Assembly (NCBI GenBank): GCA_944472155.2
Contig: OX235273.1
Coordinates: forward strand, 88,220,793-88,284,792
Origin: Trichobilharzia szidati
Taxonomy: Eukaryota; Platyhelminthes; Trematoda; Strigeidida; Schistosomatidae
Reading direction: 5' to 3'
Length of the DNA stretch: 64,000 bases
Of the stretch, positions 47,201 to 58,830 are shown in pieces. The notes beneath the pieces were generated by a model. The model was not told where the DNA came from and searched no databases. It saw nothing but the letters and a program-made list of their open reading frames with translations. Numbering within the stretch: position 1 is the stretch's first letter; every line of letters starts with the position of its first letter. A program made the translations under genes and the position numbers.

Positions 47201-50200
47201 CAGTTAGAGAGATGTGAACCTACAACCCCACTAACTGATTTCTCTTCTTATCCTGACATAAAGTAAACACTAGTAAACTGATTGGGACCACTGATCTCCG
47301 TTTAACAAGGTACACAGCTGAATACTCTGCTCCAAACAAGCTAACTGGTCTTCCTATGTTTTAATCACTTCGATGTGGCTATGAAGCAACCGGTCATACA
47401 AACGAGTTTTATAAACCACCATGCTATTTATCTTTCTTTCTTGACTTCCATTTATACTATCACGTATATCACATGTTGTCATCTAAATAAGTTGATTATC
47501 CAAAGGAAACTGTTTTGAAATCTCACCTCGAATTGTGTAATTCGCAAATGACAAATTTAATTGATTCTTTTTACTTTCAACTACCTTTTATCTTGTTTAT
47601 TTGTTGTGGACTGTAAAATATTGTAGACTTCATGTCCTAGTAATGTTCAGGGATAAAATATGAGTAGATGTGTCTAGCAATTTTTGTTCCTAGGATTCAG
47701 GAAAATATTCAAAAGTTTCATACGAAATTTCGGCAAACCATCTAAGTGAGTGTTCGCATACATCAAGGAATAAACTTTAATTTTATGAGTTAAGAGTCTG
47801 TTTACTATTAATGAAAGCTAATATACTAACATACTCGTGGGTATAGATATTGTCTTCGATTCGAAATCACTACACTATTCGATAGAAGTGAACATACGGT
47901 AGTGTTAGCACTAAGAATATGTACTTCATAGTTTATCACATAATTCTGAATGTGGTTATCGTTCACATATATTATCTATTTTCTTCTGCGGTTATATTCT
48001 CGCTTCATTTCTGTTTCGTTTTACAACTTAACAACTCTTTTTCTTTCAACAATTATCCAAATGAGTACGCTTTTTGATTTTAGATTACCCTTATTCGATT
48101 CGGATTCCTCTGAGTCTGATAGAGAAAACTCTTCTTCGGTTAAAAATAATCAGTCAGTTACTACCTCAGTTCCAAAGCGTCTAGATGTTCCGAACTGTCA
48201 TAAAAGCACAAAGAAAGACGAAAAGCCTAATTCATCAGATGTGCCTGTGGAGGACTTTGTGTATTCACTGTACCCAGTTAATGATAATGACAGAAAATCA
48301 ACAGCACACAGAAAAATTCGTCATCCTGATGCACTAAAGTGAGCCGTCTGATAAACTCATTTATGCTTTGTTTTTATATTTGAAATTGTTTTCGTATGTT
48401 TTTTTTTGTATGTCGACTATCGACCAAAGCGCATGTGTACTGCTCAACATTCCGCTCTGTCCTCCTTTACGGCTGTGAGACCTGGCTATTGAGAGCAGAA
48501 GACATGTAAAGATTAGCTGTCTTCGATCATAGGTGTCTGCGTTCTATCTCCCGCGTGAAGTGGTATGATAAGGTGAGCAATATTGAGGTTAGTCGTCGAG
48601 TTCTAGGTAAGGTGGGGAAATCAATAGACGAGACTGTGAAATTACATCGACTGAGATGGCTAGGACATGTGCTACGTATGCCTAGTCATCGCCTTCCTCG
48701 ACAATGGGCAATGTTAGCTGATATAGGGCCAGGCTGGAAAAGAGCTAGCGGCGGTCAAACGAAAACATGACACCAGTCAATGAAATCCACAACAGTTAGT
48801 CTAAGCCACGTAGGAAGGTGTAGACTTCCTGTTTGGAGTCCTCGGGACAGTAAAAACCAATGGTTGGAAACAATTGGTGATATGGCTCAAAATCGTTCTC
48901 AATGGCTGGTGCAGATGCATCCACTCCTTGTGACATGATTTCCAATGAAACTGTTTTGTTCTTCGTCATTACTATTCCTTTGTCTCACATCTCTGTTTAC
49001 TGTCTATACTATGCATTTCTACTACTTTCTTCTCTTGCTTTGTGTGCTACATGGAGTGTGGCGACTTGAACTGCCGCACATATAAGCAAAGTTCTATGTC
49101 GAAAACCGACCGACCGACCGTTTTTGTATGTGTGTCCATTCTCAGCATTCCTTTTCTCTTATCAGCCTTATTATACTGGTACAGATAAGTAGATAAGGTA
49201 ATGTATAAATCTGTATATATTCAGTGGGCTATACAAAGCTACTGTAAAGAATATCCTATCATAAATACTTACCATAGTTAATCATCCTATTATTAAATAT
49301 CTTACTGAATATGTTGCAAATAAGTATCATTGCGCTAACTAGCTCTTTTTTCTCTTGAGTCTTCATTTTAAAGCTTCTCATATTGCTGCATAGGTTGGTT
49401 GCCTTTGATAACACTCGCTTAATTCAGAAATCTTTATTTACAAGTATGACTGTAGCCATTCGGAGCAGTAATCCGATATCCTGGAAAACATTTAACCCTT
49501 CATAGGAATGTAGTTCATAGGTCTAGACATTCGACCTTCAGCTACGAGTTTGAATCTAGCTACAACTGTGGAGATTTTTCCAACCAGTCTGTATCATCTA
49601 AAGGAATGAGTTTTAAGCCATTAATTATCCCCAGTAACTTTTGTACACAACTTTTTATACGTTATATATGCTTCGTCCATCAGCTGTTTCGTGAGTAAAT
49701 TATATATATAACTGACATCTTAAGATCACGCATTAATTTAACTGCATATCGAACAGTTTTATGTATGTCAAACATGTTTTTATGCGTTGTTATAATATCA
49801 CACATGCTACACAGCTGAAAAGATCTGACGAAATATGATCTACATATGTTGTGAAGCGATCTCGGTTGAGATGGCTGGATCATGTGTTACTGATGCCTTT
49901 GTGATCTACCATAACCATTAAATCCTGTTGTTTTTCCATGTTACTATTCTTTCTCCCTTACATTTCTGACGCACTTCTGTGCAAAGTTCTATGTGGAATC
50001 CAGTCAGTCAAGAAGCATACTATCGTGTTCCATTTTTCGTCCTTGCTGCTTTCAAATATCATTACATGTTTAACCATAGGTGTGACTAATGGCCGAATAA
50101 TACATTGAGATCCCTGTGTTCCTTGAGCAACATACATTGAACCCAATTAAATTTTTTTTCCTTCACGTTTCCCAGTGGAACATTGGGCTTCAAGCTAGTG

Positions 50201-53200
50201 GCTTGAAGTTTCTGTAGCAGTGTTTATTTGACAGGATGGGGTTGCTAGCCTCATGCCCAACCTTTCCTCTTCACCAGCTTTAGTTCGGGCTTAACGAGGT
50301 AAAGGAGTGCGTTGGCCGGGGATCGAACCCCGGACCATGTGCATGGTCGGCGAGCGTCCTAACCGCTATGCCACCGACGCACCAATTAAATTGGTGTCAT
50401 GTATTTTGTAAAATTTCGTTCCCAGAAATATTTAATGCCGTCTTGTCAACCACTACGCCACCGTTCACATAGAACAGTGAATTTAGAAAAAATATATATA
50501 CTCGTCTAATTAGATAATTTCATGCAAAAGTTTACACACCAACTACGAAGTCTGATTTTATATTATCTGCTATATCTTTCATAGAATCAAGATTGAATTG
50601 TATTTCATGCTTTTACATAACTATGCATATTTGTTTTTTGTATTGTTACCAGATTTGTTCAAAAATTTAAACCCAATCGATGTGAATTAGCCAAGAAATT
50701 GTATGAAATTTATAATGAAAAGATATTCTCTAACCAAGTAGGTATTAAGAAATTGACTCAGTAGTATATCTCATTTATTTATTTATTTATTTTTGTTAGC
50801 ATATCTTGTGTTATTTCTATTATGAGTATATTACGGTTTCTACGGCATATTTATTAGTTGGTTGTTTTATTCAATTTCATTATTTGCTTGTTATACATTC
50901 GTAAAACAAACTTATTTCTCATTTGTTTCACCTATTATTGAATTAAATATCAGTTTATCATTATTAAGAAGTATATAAATAAAATGAATAGAAGATTATG
51001 TTACTAATAAATATCTAATTGGTATGCAGAATGAACATACAGTGTTGCTAGCATTATTGGGCACTCGATCTCAAACTAACAACAAAACACTCTACCGAAT
51101 TCCTCTTCCTTTATCATAGTTTGAACAACCAGTTGTTGTTTGTTGTCGTGCATACTAGTCGATTTCGTACAGCTTTCAAAAACAAAGATTGCAGTGTTAT
51201 AAACCATTGCTAGAGTGATAATATGTTAGATTTTGCTGAATAATAATTATGTGTAGGCGAGAGTACACTTGTTATTCATACAACTTTAAAATGCTTCTTC
51301 GAATAGAGAAAAGGTTTTTCTTCATCTTTGTCGCTCACTGTAAGGTGGACAACTGGAATTAATTCTGACACAGATCTAGGACTTATATATATATATATAT
51401 ATAGGCTGTTGCTGGATTTATAGATAACCTGCTGGAAATTGGTTTATCAATATTTTAGTAAAAATCCTATAGATAACTAACATCAGTCACATGTTGAGTA
51501 AAACAATAAGTGTTGTATAGCTTTCTGCTTCTTGTCTGGGATTCCTCAATTAAAAAAAAACATACAAAAACTTACTTAAAATGGAACAGAGCACATCGAG
51601 TTCTTGAAAAGGATATGTTTTCATTGTTTGTGTGGCTTACATTGTCCAATTCTGCCAACAGACACGTTTACTTGAGCAGTATTCAATTATTATAAAACGA
51701 TGGTTATGGAAAGACTTTATGGAGTCGGCAGAGTTTGTACCAATTAATGAAAAAGTAGACTTAATACATATTCATCTGACTTGTGCAATGATGTTATGCC
51801 TATCATCTAAATGCAATAAGTCCGTGATGAGAAACAATGGTACAGCAGTCCTGAATGCCGTATCTCTTATCCTTAAGAATTATGTAGTGACCATTTAAAC
51901 GGGACGAAAAATCAATCGGATTCATTTAATAATCGAACTTAATAATGATGATTTAGTACTTTCCTATCTGTGATACATTCTTGTCTGATTGACATCACCT
52001 AATCAGTTTATGTGGCTGTGAACAATAAATTATGTCGCAAACATCATTCAGTCAGTAATTTTGTTTCACTGTGTGATACATACAGCAAACAAATTAATCT
52101 GAGATTAAATACCGCTGTAGTGCGTCGGTTATTCAACTGTAGGAATGCTCGTCAACCATGCCAGAGGTCTGGACTCACTTCTAAACTTTTCCTAGCCTGT
52201 AGTAAGACGGAAAAAGAGGCTAGGTTGGGCGTGAGCGTAAAAACAACACAGCCACTGAACCTTCAAAGCTTGACGCCCTGTGTTCCTCTTAGAACGCAAA
52301 GGAATTAAAAGGGAAGCCGTATCCGAGTCTTACACATATTAATAAAGTAGCTTTAATAATTAAAAATGGTGTGGCTGAGGGTTATGCACCCAAAAACGAT
52401 AAAGTGAAACATTCAACTTATTAGCAATGTTATGTCGAGATAGAACTGATTTAATGATGGAATTCTGTGAATAGAAGAGCTTCTGCTTACTAGCAGTGTG
52501 TGTGTGTGTGTTAAGTATAGTTGTGTTATATTTTAATTGAAGAGTATTCATATTATTTCCTGCCTATTTTTAATTGCAGTTACCGTCAAATCTGGAGATA
52601 ATATGGAATCGTCGATTGTTGAAAACTGCTGGTCTTTGCAAGTATATGACACGTACAACAACCCATTCTGACAAGACTTCTACTCAGGTAAAATTGTAAA
52701 GCTAACCACTTTTTCATTCTATGTTATTCGATACTGAATAAAGCAGTACAGTTTACTGATTCAATTAAGTACATAATGTAATTCGTTAGATGACATTAGT
52801 TATTGTTCAAATAGGTATTCTCATTTTTTCTGGTTGAATTATCTTTTCAAAGTAGCAATACAGAATTCACCTCAAAACATTGATAATAGTAAACAGTTTA
52901 CAATCAGTTGTCATGTGAAATGACAGGCAACGCATGATAGGCGTGCTGATTAAATTTTAGACCATTAGACATCTACCGTACTGTTTTCACCGGTCACTGA
53001 AGTCATACTTGCGAAGAACAGAAGCAAATGTTCTCGGACAACTTCTGTATCGTCTCTTTCTTCTTCCTCTTCTTCTGTTAAATCAGTTTAAATCAATTCT
53101 TTTGAGTTGAAGCTGTTTATAAATTGATTATTGCAAGGTTTCATCCAGTAATGCTTCGCTTGAATAAAACATCAAGTGATCACCATTCATTGTCAGTTTG

Positions 53201-54348
53201 AATCTTAATATATTTGCCATGTGATTTGCCTCTGTCAAATGTAAGACGATGATGCTGCAGGATTGGTCTGCACCGACATCCAGATTGAAGTGGTTGAACC
53301 TGTTGACCATTTCACTTATTCGGGGAGGTTGCATCAGTCCTAATAAACTGATTGATGGCGAAATATCAACATGGCTATAGAAGGTTCGAGTAGCATCTGT
53401 CAAAGGATGTGCGTATTGCGCAGCAGTTTGCCCTCTCCTACATTATGACTGCGAGGTAGCCATTAAAATTTGAAGTCTTGAAGAGACTAACTGTCCTCGA
53501 CCACAAATATTTACATTCTGTCTCCCGTATTAAGTGGTATAAATGATGAGTAATATTGAAGTTAGACGTAGAGTGTTAGGCAATAATGTAAAGTCAATTG
53601 ATGTGATTGTGAATTTGCATTGATTAAGATACCTAGCACACATTTTACGCAAGCTGAGCCATCGCCTACCTCGGCGAGGAATACGGTAAGAAAACAATTA
53701 ACCATGGCCAAGTCAAAACTTGGCATCAATCTGTGAATTCTTTAACTGTTGGTTTGCACACGTAGGGATATGTAGGATTGCTGACTAGGATCTTCTAGAC
53801 TGTTGGTGGTATGACTCGAAATAGTTCTCAATGGCGTTCTGTCCATTAAAATTCCTTTGAATTCTTATTTTTCGCTACCCTTGTGTGCTATGTAGAGTCT
53901 GACAACTTAAATTGCCACATGTTTGTGCAAAGTTGTACGTTTCGGAAATCCAACTCATCTTAGTCATAGTTTGGCGAATTTCTTACTGACCAGCATCAAT
54001 CAATAAATACAGGACACCAGACAACAGTACAAGGTTGATTTGTGGATAGCTATCAGTATTCCGATATTTCAGTAGTATTGTTTTTTTTAAAACAATTCTA
54101 ACAGTTAGTGTAATCACGGGCATTAATTTTTCTGGAAATACTACCAAAATAAAAAAAAAAACTTATGTGTAAATAACTATTGAAATATAAATATAATGAA
54201 TCTGATCTATTCCACAATGCACAAATTTTTCACAGATATTAATTACCCTGTTTTACTTTCTCCATGATGAAAGTTTACAATTAGTTTGCAACAGCAGAAG
54301 GCAAGACACGGAAGCCAAGGTATATTTTCAATCGATAAAAGCGCTATT

Positions 54349-54384
<36 letters not shown>

Positions 54385-56570
54385 TTCTTTAACTAATCAC
54401 AGCGTGTGATTTTTGTTTACGTTACACGACATTAAACAGAATGTTCAAATATACATAGTATTCTGTTGCTAATGCACTACTGAACTGTGGGAATAGTATT
54501 CAGACGTTAACACCAACAAATACAATAATTCTTACTGTGAGAACAATATTCCGTTGGAACACATTGTCTGTATCACACCACCACAAGTTGACTTGCTACA
54601 GAGTGGGTTATTTATCAGAAATAGATGCAATCTTAAGATCGCTGTACATTTATTTCGTCCTGCTGTTCAGCGCTTCAGCATTGTGTACGCACAATCCAGT
54701 AATAGATCGAGTCTGTTACCATCATCCTCCTGTACCGTAATCTACTGGCTCATGTTTGTATTAAATCAGTAACTTCGAAACGCTGTATCGGCTAATTTTT
54801 CTGACGTAATTTTATCCTTTTTTGTTGTTTTCTCACTTAGGTTCGAATTGCACAAATTTTGCTTTCAGAAAAGGTTTGCACTACAGCAGAACGTGTGAGA
54901 GACACTTTGTTGCACGAAGTTTGTCATGCAGCTGTTTGGTTGCTAGATGGTGTAAATGACGGTCATGGACGACGCTGGAAGGCTTGGGCTAACCGAGCTC
55001 ATCGTATCTGGCCGCGGTTACCTATGGTTTCGGTTTGTCACGCATATACTATTGAAACACGATTTACATACCGGTGTACAGGTTGTGGCGCATGCATTAA
55101 TCGACACAGCAAATCTTTGGATACCACGAAAAAGGTGTGATTATATATATTTTTTTACATATTATATATAGTCACTCTTTTCAGTACATTAAGATTATTT
55201 TGACGATTGGATGTTATTTGTATATTACTATAAGTAATATAAATACTTTAAAGTACCTCGTGATGTCAGAAGTTGTGGAATCTCGGTTGAAGTTGCAGAT
55301 TAGTGAACAAGACCAAAATGCACTAGATGACTTCGGTTAATCAGTAGCTCATTAACCGTTCATTACAGGGAAAAGTTTATTTACACAAGATAATTCTTTT
55401 TTAAGTGGTCGATAAAACTTTCAGTATGTGTCATCAGAGTATCATTCCCCAACTTGAAGCCCATGTCTATTCATATGAACATCAAAAAGGCTACATATAA
55501 TGCTAATTTGTTCAAACTTTTAAAGAGCACTATGGTTCTTTAATCAGTCGTGAAACCTTTAATAGAGTTTGTATGGGTCTCAGTATAAAAATCAATGAAA
55601 ATACTAGGACAATTAACCATATGTGTATATATCCTAACAAAGATAACTTGACGTATTCTAACCCCCCTCCACCAGCCCACTGGTCAATACGATTAATGCT
55701 ACCTAGCAGTACTTATCTTTGTGTAGTACGAAAAAGCGTCGCAGCACTTTTGTTGGGTACTGCCTCCAGAAATGTTTTCTGAATAAGAAGCACACCAATA
55801 CATGTCTCTGCATGTTGTTTTGTATCGGTATTGCATTAGTTAAACGGAGAAAAATACGTATCTGCAATGGAGACACGACAATTCAGGATTATACTAAGGC
55901 AGTGCATGTATATAGATTTGAGTTATATGTGTGAAATAAATTTCTGTACATAGACTTCGTTTAGTCTTTCTCAGTATCTATTTATTTGTCTGTCTGCATT
56001 ATGTTTGTTGGTGTTAAATTTCCCTTCTCACTTTCCCTATGAAAAGAAATGAATAAGATAACCAATTTTTTAAAGACCAGGTTAACACATTCTCGTATTA
56101 AGAAGTGATGAGTCACTTTTGGAGTAATGAATTCCAGAATGCGTGTTTTATCTTGTCAGACACTCCATTTTGATTTCACTTAGTTATTAGTGAACTGTTA
56201 CGTCACCCTTTTATAGTAAAACCTTAGGAAATATCGCTCCGAATGCTTGTGTTATTTACCAAAATATATATAAGTCAACCAATGGTCGTGTCACTTTGTC
56301 CATCTTTTTTTATAGGTTTGTGGTCATTGTCGTTCAAGGTTTGAACTGCTGATAAATACACCTAGAGGACGTATGCTTCGTCCAAGTATAGCTGCTCAAT
56401 ATGATAAACGTCTTCTACCTCACTGTTCAGATAAAAAGCCAAAGGAGGTATCCCCTACATTATCAACAAGGCCTGATCAAAAATCGTTACCGCTTCGTGA
56501 AATAAATCAAAATGAAAATTTACAAAATGGTCTGTTAAATATGTTCAGGGATTTTAATATTTCAAACTAA
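44241..56570 (+). CDS. GCNA: GCNA/ACRC-type germ-cell acidic SprT metalloprotease, seven exons
   Basis: Proposed exons are 44241-44297, 44335-45149, 48084-48338, 50653-50737, 52580-52687, 54841-55134 and 56316-56570. All introns are GT...AG and the phases match (1,869 nt, 622 aa). Residues 1 to about 375 are disordered and acidic (DDDDD near 224, EESEEDDDSSS-like near 260, DSDSSESDREN in exon 3). The SprT domain starts at about 377 with FVQKFKPNRCELAKKLYE and continues IIWNRRLLKTAGLCKY. The active site is HEVCH at 465-469, with third ligand His482 in DGHGRRW. The zinc ribbon has Cys519, 522, 540 and 543. GCNA proteins act in germ-cell nuclei on DNA-protein crosslinks and genome stability. The first intron (37 nt) has a weak acceptor, so exon 1 is the least certain part. 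The last exon is repeated downstream. Confidence 0.9.
45150..48083. other. GCNA intron 2 (2.9 kb)
   Basis: It is bounded by catc|gtatgt and gattttag|a. It contains no recognised element with certainty. A block at 45595-45690 (acaataaattttgttcgaaa ... ctgtctgatacatctaataa) recurs at 52015-52105 in intron 4. The stretch 46700-47150 gives LINE-like words (VVLIDFS, YPDDLIS) in broken frames, too weak to call. Confidence 0.6.
48410..49120 (+). mobile_element. RTE-like LINE 3' fragment in GCNA intron 3
   Basis: From 'cgactatcgaccaaagcgca' the text encodes LSTKAHVYCSTFRSVLLYGC-like, then KWYDKVSNIEVSRRVLGKVG and VKLHRLRWLGHVLRMPSHRL, and ends in a long 3' UTR finishing 'gcaaagttctatgtcgaaaa' and the tetranucleotide tail (CCGA)4 at 49104-49120. 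It is in the same sense as GCNA. The (CCGA)n tail, like the cagacaga tail at 38.5 kb, is characteristic of RTE 3' ends. It is 5'-truncated and dead. Confidence 0.8.
49845..49995 (+). mobile_element. Short internally deleted RTE-like fragment
   Basis: 'gatctcggttgagatggctg' (LRWLDHVLLMPL) is followed, after a deletion, by the 3' UTR end 'gtgcaaagttctatgtggaa' and a ccagtcagtcaag tail. It is the same family as 48410-49120, with most of the intervening sequence missing. Confidence 0.6.
50154..50381 (-). repeat. tRNA-derived SINE, copy 2, with 11-bp target-site duplication
   Basis: The minus strand starts GTGCGTCGGTGGCATAGCGG, with box A TGGCATAGCGG and box B GGTTCGATCCC at tRNA-like spacing. 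The body has 'ggcatgaggctagcaacccc', a CTTCAAGC/GCTTGAAG-type stem and a GTTCC-like tail ending in A-rich sequence (ttttttttcc on the plus strand). CCAATTAAATT at 50143-50153 is repeated at 50382-50392 as the target-site duplication, proving retroposition into GCNA intron 3 in antisense. Confidence 0.92.
50738..52579. other. GCNA intron 4
   Basis: It contains a (TTTA)n run at 50773-50792, a TA tract at 51386-51403, the block at 52015-52105 shared with intron 2, and a (TG)n run near 52497-52512. Overlapping short plus-strand ORFs at 51510-51898 are not recognised and have no splice framing. Confidence 0.55.
53110..53950 (+). mobile_element. Old RTE-like LINE fragment in GCNA intron 5
   Basis: Broken frames give VEPVDHFTYSG (about 53290), then KWYK*VILKLDVEC-like text corresponding to KWYDKVSNIEVRRRVL, and a 3' end 'ttgtgcaaagttgtacgttt' followed by cggaaatccaac. 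The order matches the RTE copies at 38.5-40.2 kb and 57.7 kb. Many indels and stops indicate the oldest copy of this family in the gene. TA repeats follow at 54345-54385. Confidence 0.65.
55135..56315. other. GCNA intron 6
   Basis: It is bounded by aaaaag|gtgtga and ctttttttatag|gttt. The donor is non-optimal (gtgtga). No element is recognised inside. The tandem array begins at 56249, 67 bp before the acceptor, so every repeat unit carries its own acceptor. Confidence 0.65.
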
Positions 56571-56599
56571 TCACTGGACCTTGTAAATTGTTATTTTTT

Positions 56600-57754
56600 T
56601 GTTTTGTAAATTTCGTTTTCAATTCATAAACTATTCCTGTTTGTGTAATTATTTTCTTTTGTAATGTGATATTTTTGTTTGCTAAGCGTTTTATATTCTT
56701 TCCTTTTTCAAAAATATTTCTGATTTTACAAACATTGCATTATACCTCTTAATTTATTGATTTTATCGTGCATTCTATTTGTTTTTGTAATGGCCGTATG
56801 CAATTTACATTACCAATGGTGAGAAGGAAACTCACAGCATTTTCTTCAATTTCCTTTCTGTTGTGTATATAAACTGAATCATTTTCTCCTTTTTTGAAGA
56901 TGTTGCATTTACTTTTAACCATAAATTGTTTTCAAATGTTGATTAGTTGAGATTTGTTTGACTTCAGGTTTGATTTCTTCACGAACTGCGACATCAACTA
57001 GGGAACTGCGAAAAACGAGTAGATTACTGGACGACAGCTGTTCCGTCTTAGTTCGGCACTCTTCACTGCTCTGCAGTTTTTCTCAGTTTTCACTGATTTT
57101 CCAAATGATATCGGTTTCTAATGGAATACAACTTGTTAGGAAGGATAAGTTCCGTTGTTAGCCTTAAAGTCATAATGTGTATGCATGCACTGATATGATA
57201 ATCTGATTGGATGGGTTTTTTCAATCGTTTATTTTGTGGCGTGAGACTCCTTAGAATTTATGATTTCATACAACCAATCAGATTTGTTTGCTTACTTGTG
57301 GCAGTGGTAGTAAGGGGCAGAAATTTAATACGGGGTGGAAGAAAATAATACAATTAGAAACAAAACGTTGCGTATCTGGTGTTAAGACAGGTCGTGTCCA
57401 TTGCGGGTTTAGTGACTGAGTTAGGCATTTAGCATGTGAGTTGCCATTACGTCTGCAATTTGAAGAAGTTTGATTCGTACCCCTTTAGCAAGACTTCCGC
57501 GTATGCTGTAGACGACTTTGAAGTAATTTCGTGGTTAAGCTTGGTGCCTAAGTTCGATCAGGTATCTCAAGGTAGAACTACGGGGGGATCTTTAATCTTC
57601 CTTATAAAATCAAAAGTGTTCCATGATATGTTTGGATAGCAAACGTTAAATATGGCCGATACACCTAGATTCAGACGAGCAGGCTAATTCATGGATACAC
57701 GTCGATAATGCTGGCAGTGGTAGCTTATCTTTCACATTAGTACGAATCATTCGT
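56600..57754 (+). other. GCNA 3' flank and unassigned part of the repeat unit
   Basis: T-rich sequence (56580-56950) follows the stop codon and probably includes the 3' UTR. The two short open frames at 56958-57161 and 57436-57639 show no recognised domain. They recur unchanged in units B and C only because the whole unit is duplicated. Confidence 0.5.
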
Positions 57755-58830
57755 TTTGTGAAGTGGTAGAGCACGTTGACCGCTTCACTTACTTGAGAAG
57801 TACCATCAGCCCCAACGGGTTGATCTCTGACGAAATCTCAGCACGGATACAGAGGGCTAGTTTCGCATATGCCAGTTTACACCGTCTCTGGCGTAGACGT
57901 GATATCCGGCTATCGACCAAAGGGCGGGTGTACTGCTCATCAGTCCGCTCCGTCCTCCTTTATGGCTATAACGAGACATGGCCTTTGAGAGTGGAACACA
58001 TGAAAAGGCTAGCTGTCTTTGATCATTTTTTTCCTTCACGTTCCCAGTGGAACATAGGGCTTCAAGCTAGTGGCTTGAAGTTTCTGTAGCAGTGTTTATT
58101 TTTTACAGGATGGGGTTGCTAGCCTCATGCCTAACCTTTCCTCTTCACCAGCATTATTTCCGGCTTAGCGAGGTAAAGGAGTGGGTCGGCCGGGCATCGA
58201 ACCCCGGACCATGTGCATGGTCGGCGAGCGTCCTAACCGCTATGCCACCGACGCACAGTCTTTGATCATAGTTGTCTGCATTCTATCTCCCGTGTTAGAT
58301 GGTATAATAGGGTGAGCAATATTGAGGTTAGGCGTCAAGTAGCTAGGTAAGGAGGGGGAATCAATCGACGAGGTTGTGAAGCTACACCGATTGAGATAGT
58401 TAGGACATGTGTTACTTATGCCTAGCCATCACTTTCCTCGACAGGCAATGTTAGCTGACATAGGGTCAGGTTGGAAAAGAGCCACTGGTGGTCAAACAAA
58501 AACATGGCTTCATCAGTCGGTGAAATCCACAGCAGTTAAATTAAGCCAGGTGGGAAGGTGTCGACTTCCTGACTGGGGTTCTTGGGTAGGTGATATGGTT
58601 CAAAATCGTTCTCAATGGTGCAGATACATCCATTCATTCTGACTCATAATTTCTAATGAAACTATATTGTTCTTCATTATTACTACTCTTTTTGCCTCAT
58701 ATCTCTGTTTACTGTGTCTATTGTGCATTTCTTTTTACTTTCCTCTCTGGCTTTGTGTGCTACATGGAGTGTGGCAACTCGAACTGGTGCACATCGGTGC
58801 AGAGTTCTATGTTGAAACCAGACAGATTCG
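57755..58830 (+). mobile_element. RTE-like LINE 3' fragment in unit A, interrupted by a SINE
   Basis: VEHVDRFTYLRSTISPNGLI, SARIQRASFAYASLHRLW, RRRDIRLSTKGRVYCSSVRS and RVEHMKRLAVFDH run to 58026. After the SINE, IVVCILSPVLDG-like text and MPSHHFPRQAMLADIGSGWK continue the same protein, followed by the 3' UTR ending 'cagagttctatgttgaaacc' and agacagattcg at about 58830. An equivalent copy lies in unit B (60818-61893), and the start of another in unit C (63881 on). Confidence 0.85.
58027..58257 (-). repeat. tRNA-derived SINE, copy 3, nested in the RTE fragment
   Basis: Same family and boxes A/B as the copy at 50154. The 12-bp sequence GTCTTTGATCAT flanks it on both sides (58015-58026 and 58258-58269), a clear target-site duplication inside the RTE coding remnant. 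Removing one repeat and the SINE gives back the RTE reading order. Confidence 0.95.

Noticed and set aside
50302..50382. tRNA gene on the minus strand (boxes A and B, cloverleaf-like ends)
   Set aside because: The same tRNA-like head is followed by a long conserved body and an A-rich tail in four places, two of which have target-site duplications. The T-arm loop is six instead of seven bases. It is the head of a SINE, not a functional tRNA gene.
56958..57639. Two short genes repeated in every unit of the array
   Set aside because: The ORFs are under 70 codons and lack recognisable domains. Their conservation only reflects near-identity of the whole 3.06-kb unit.
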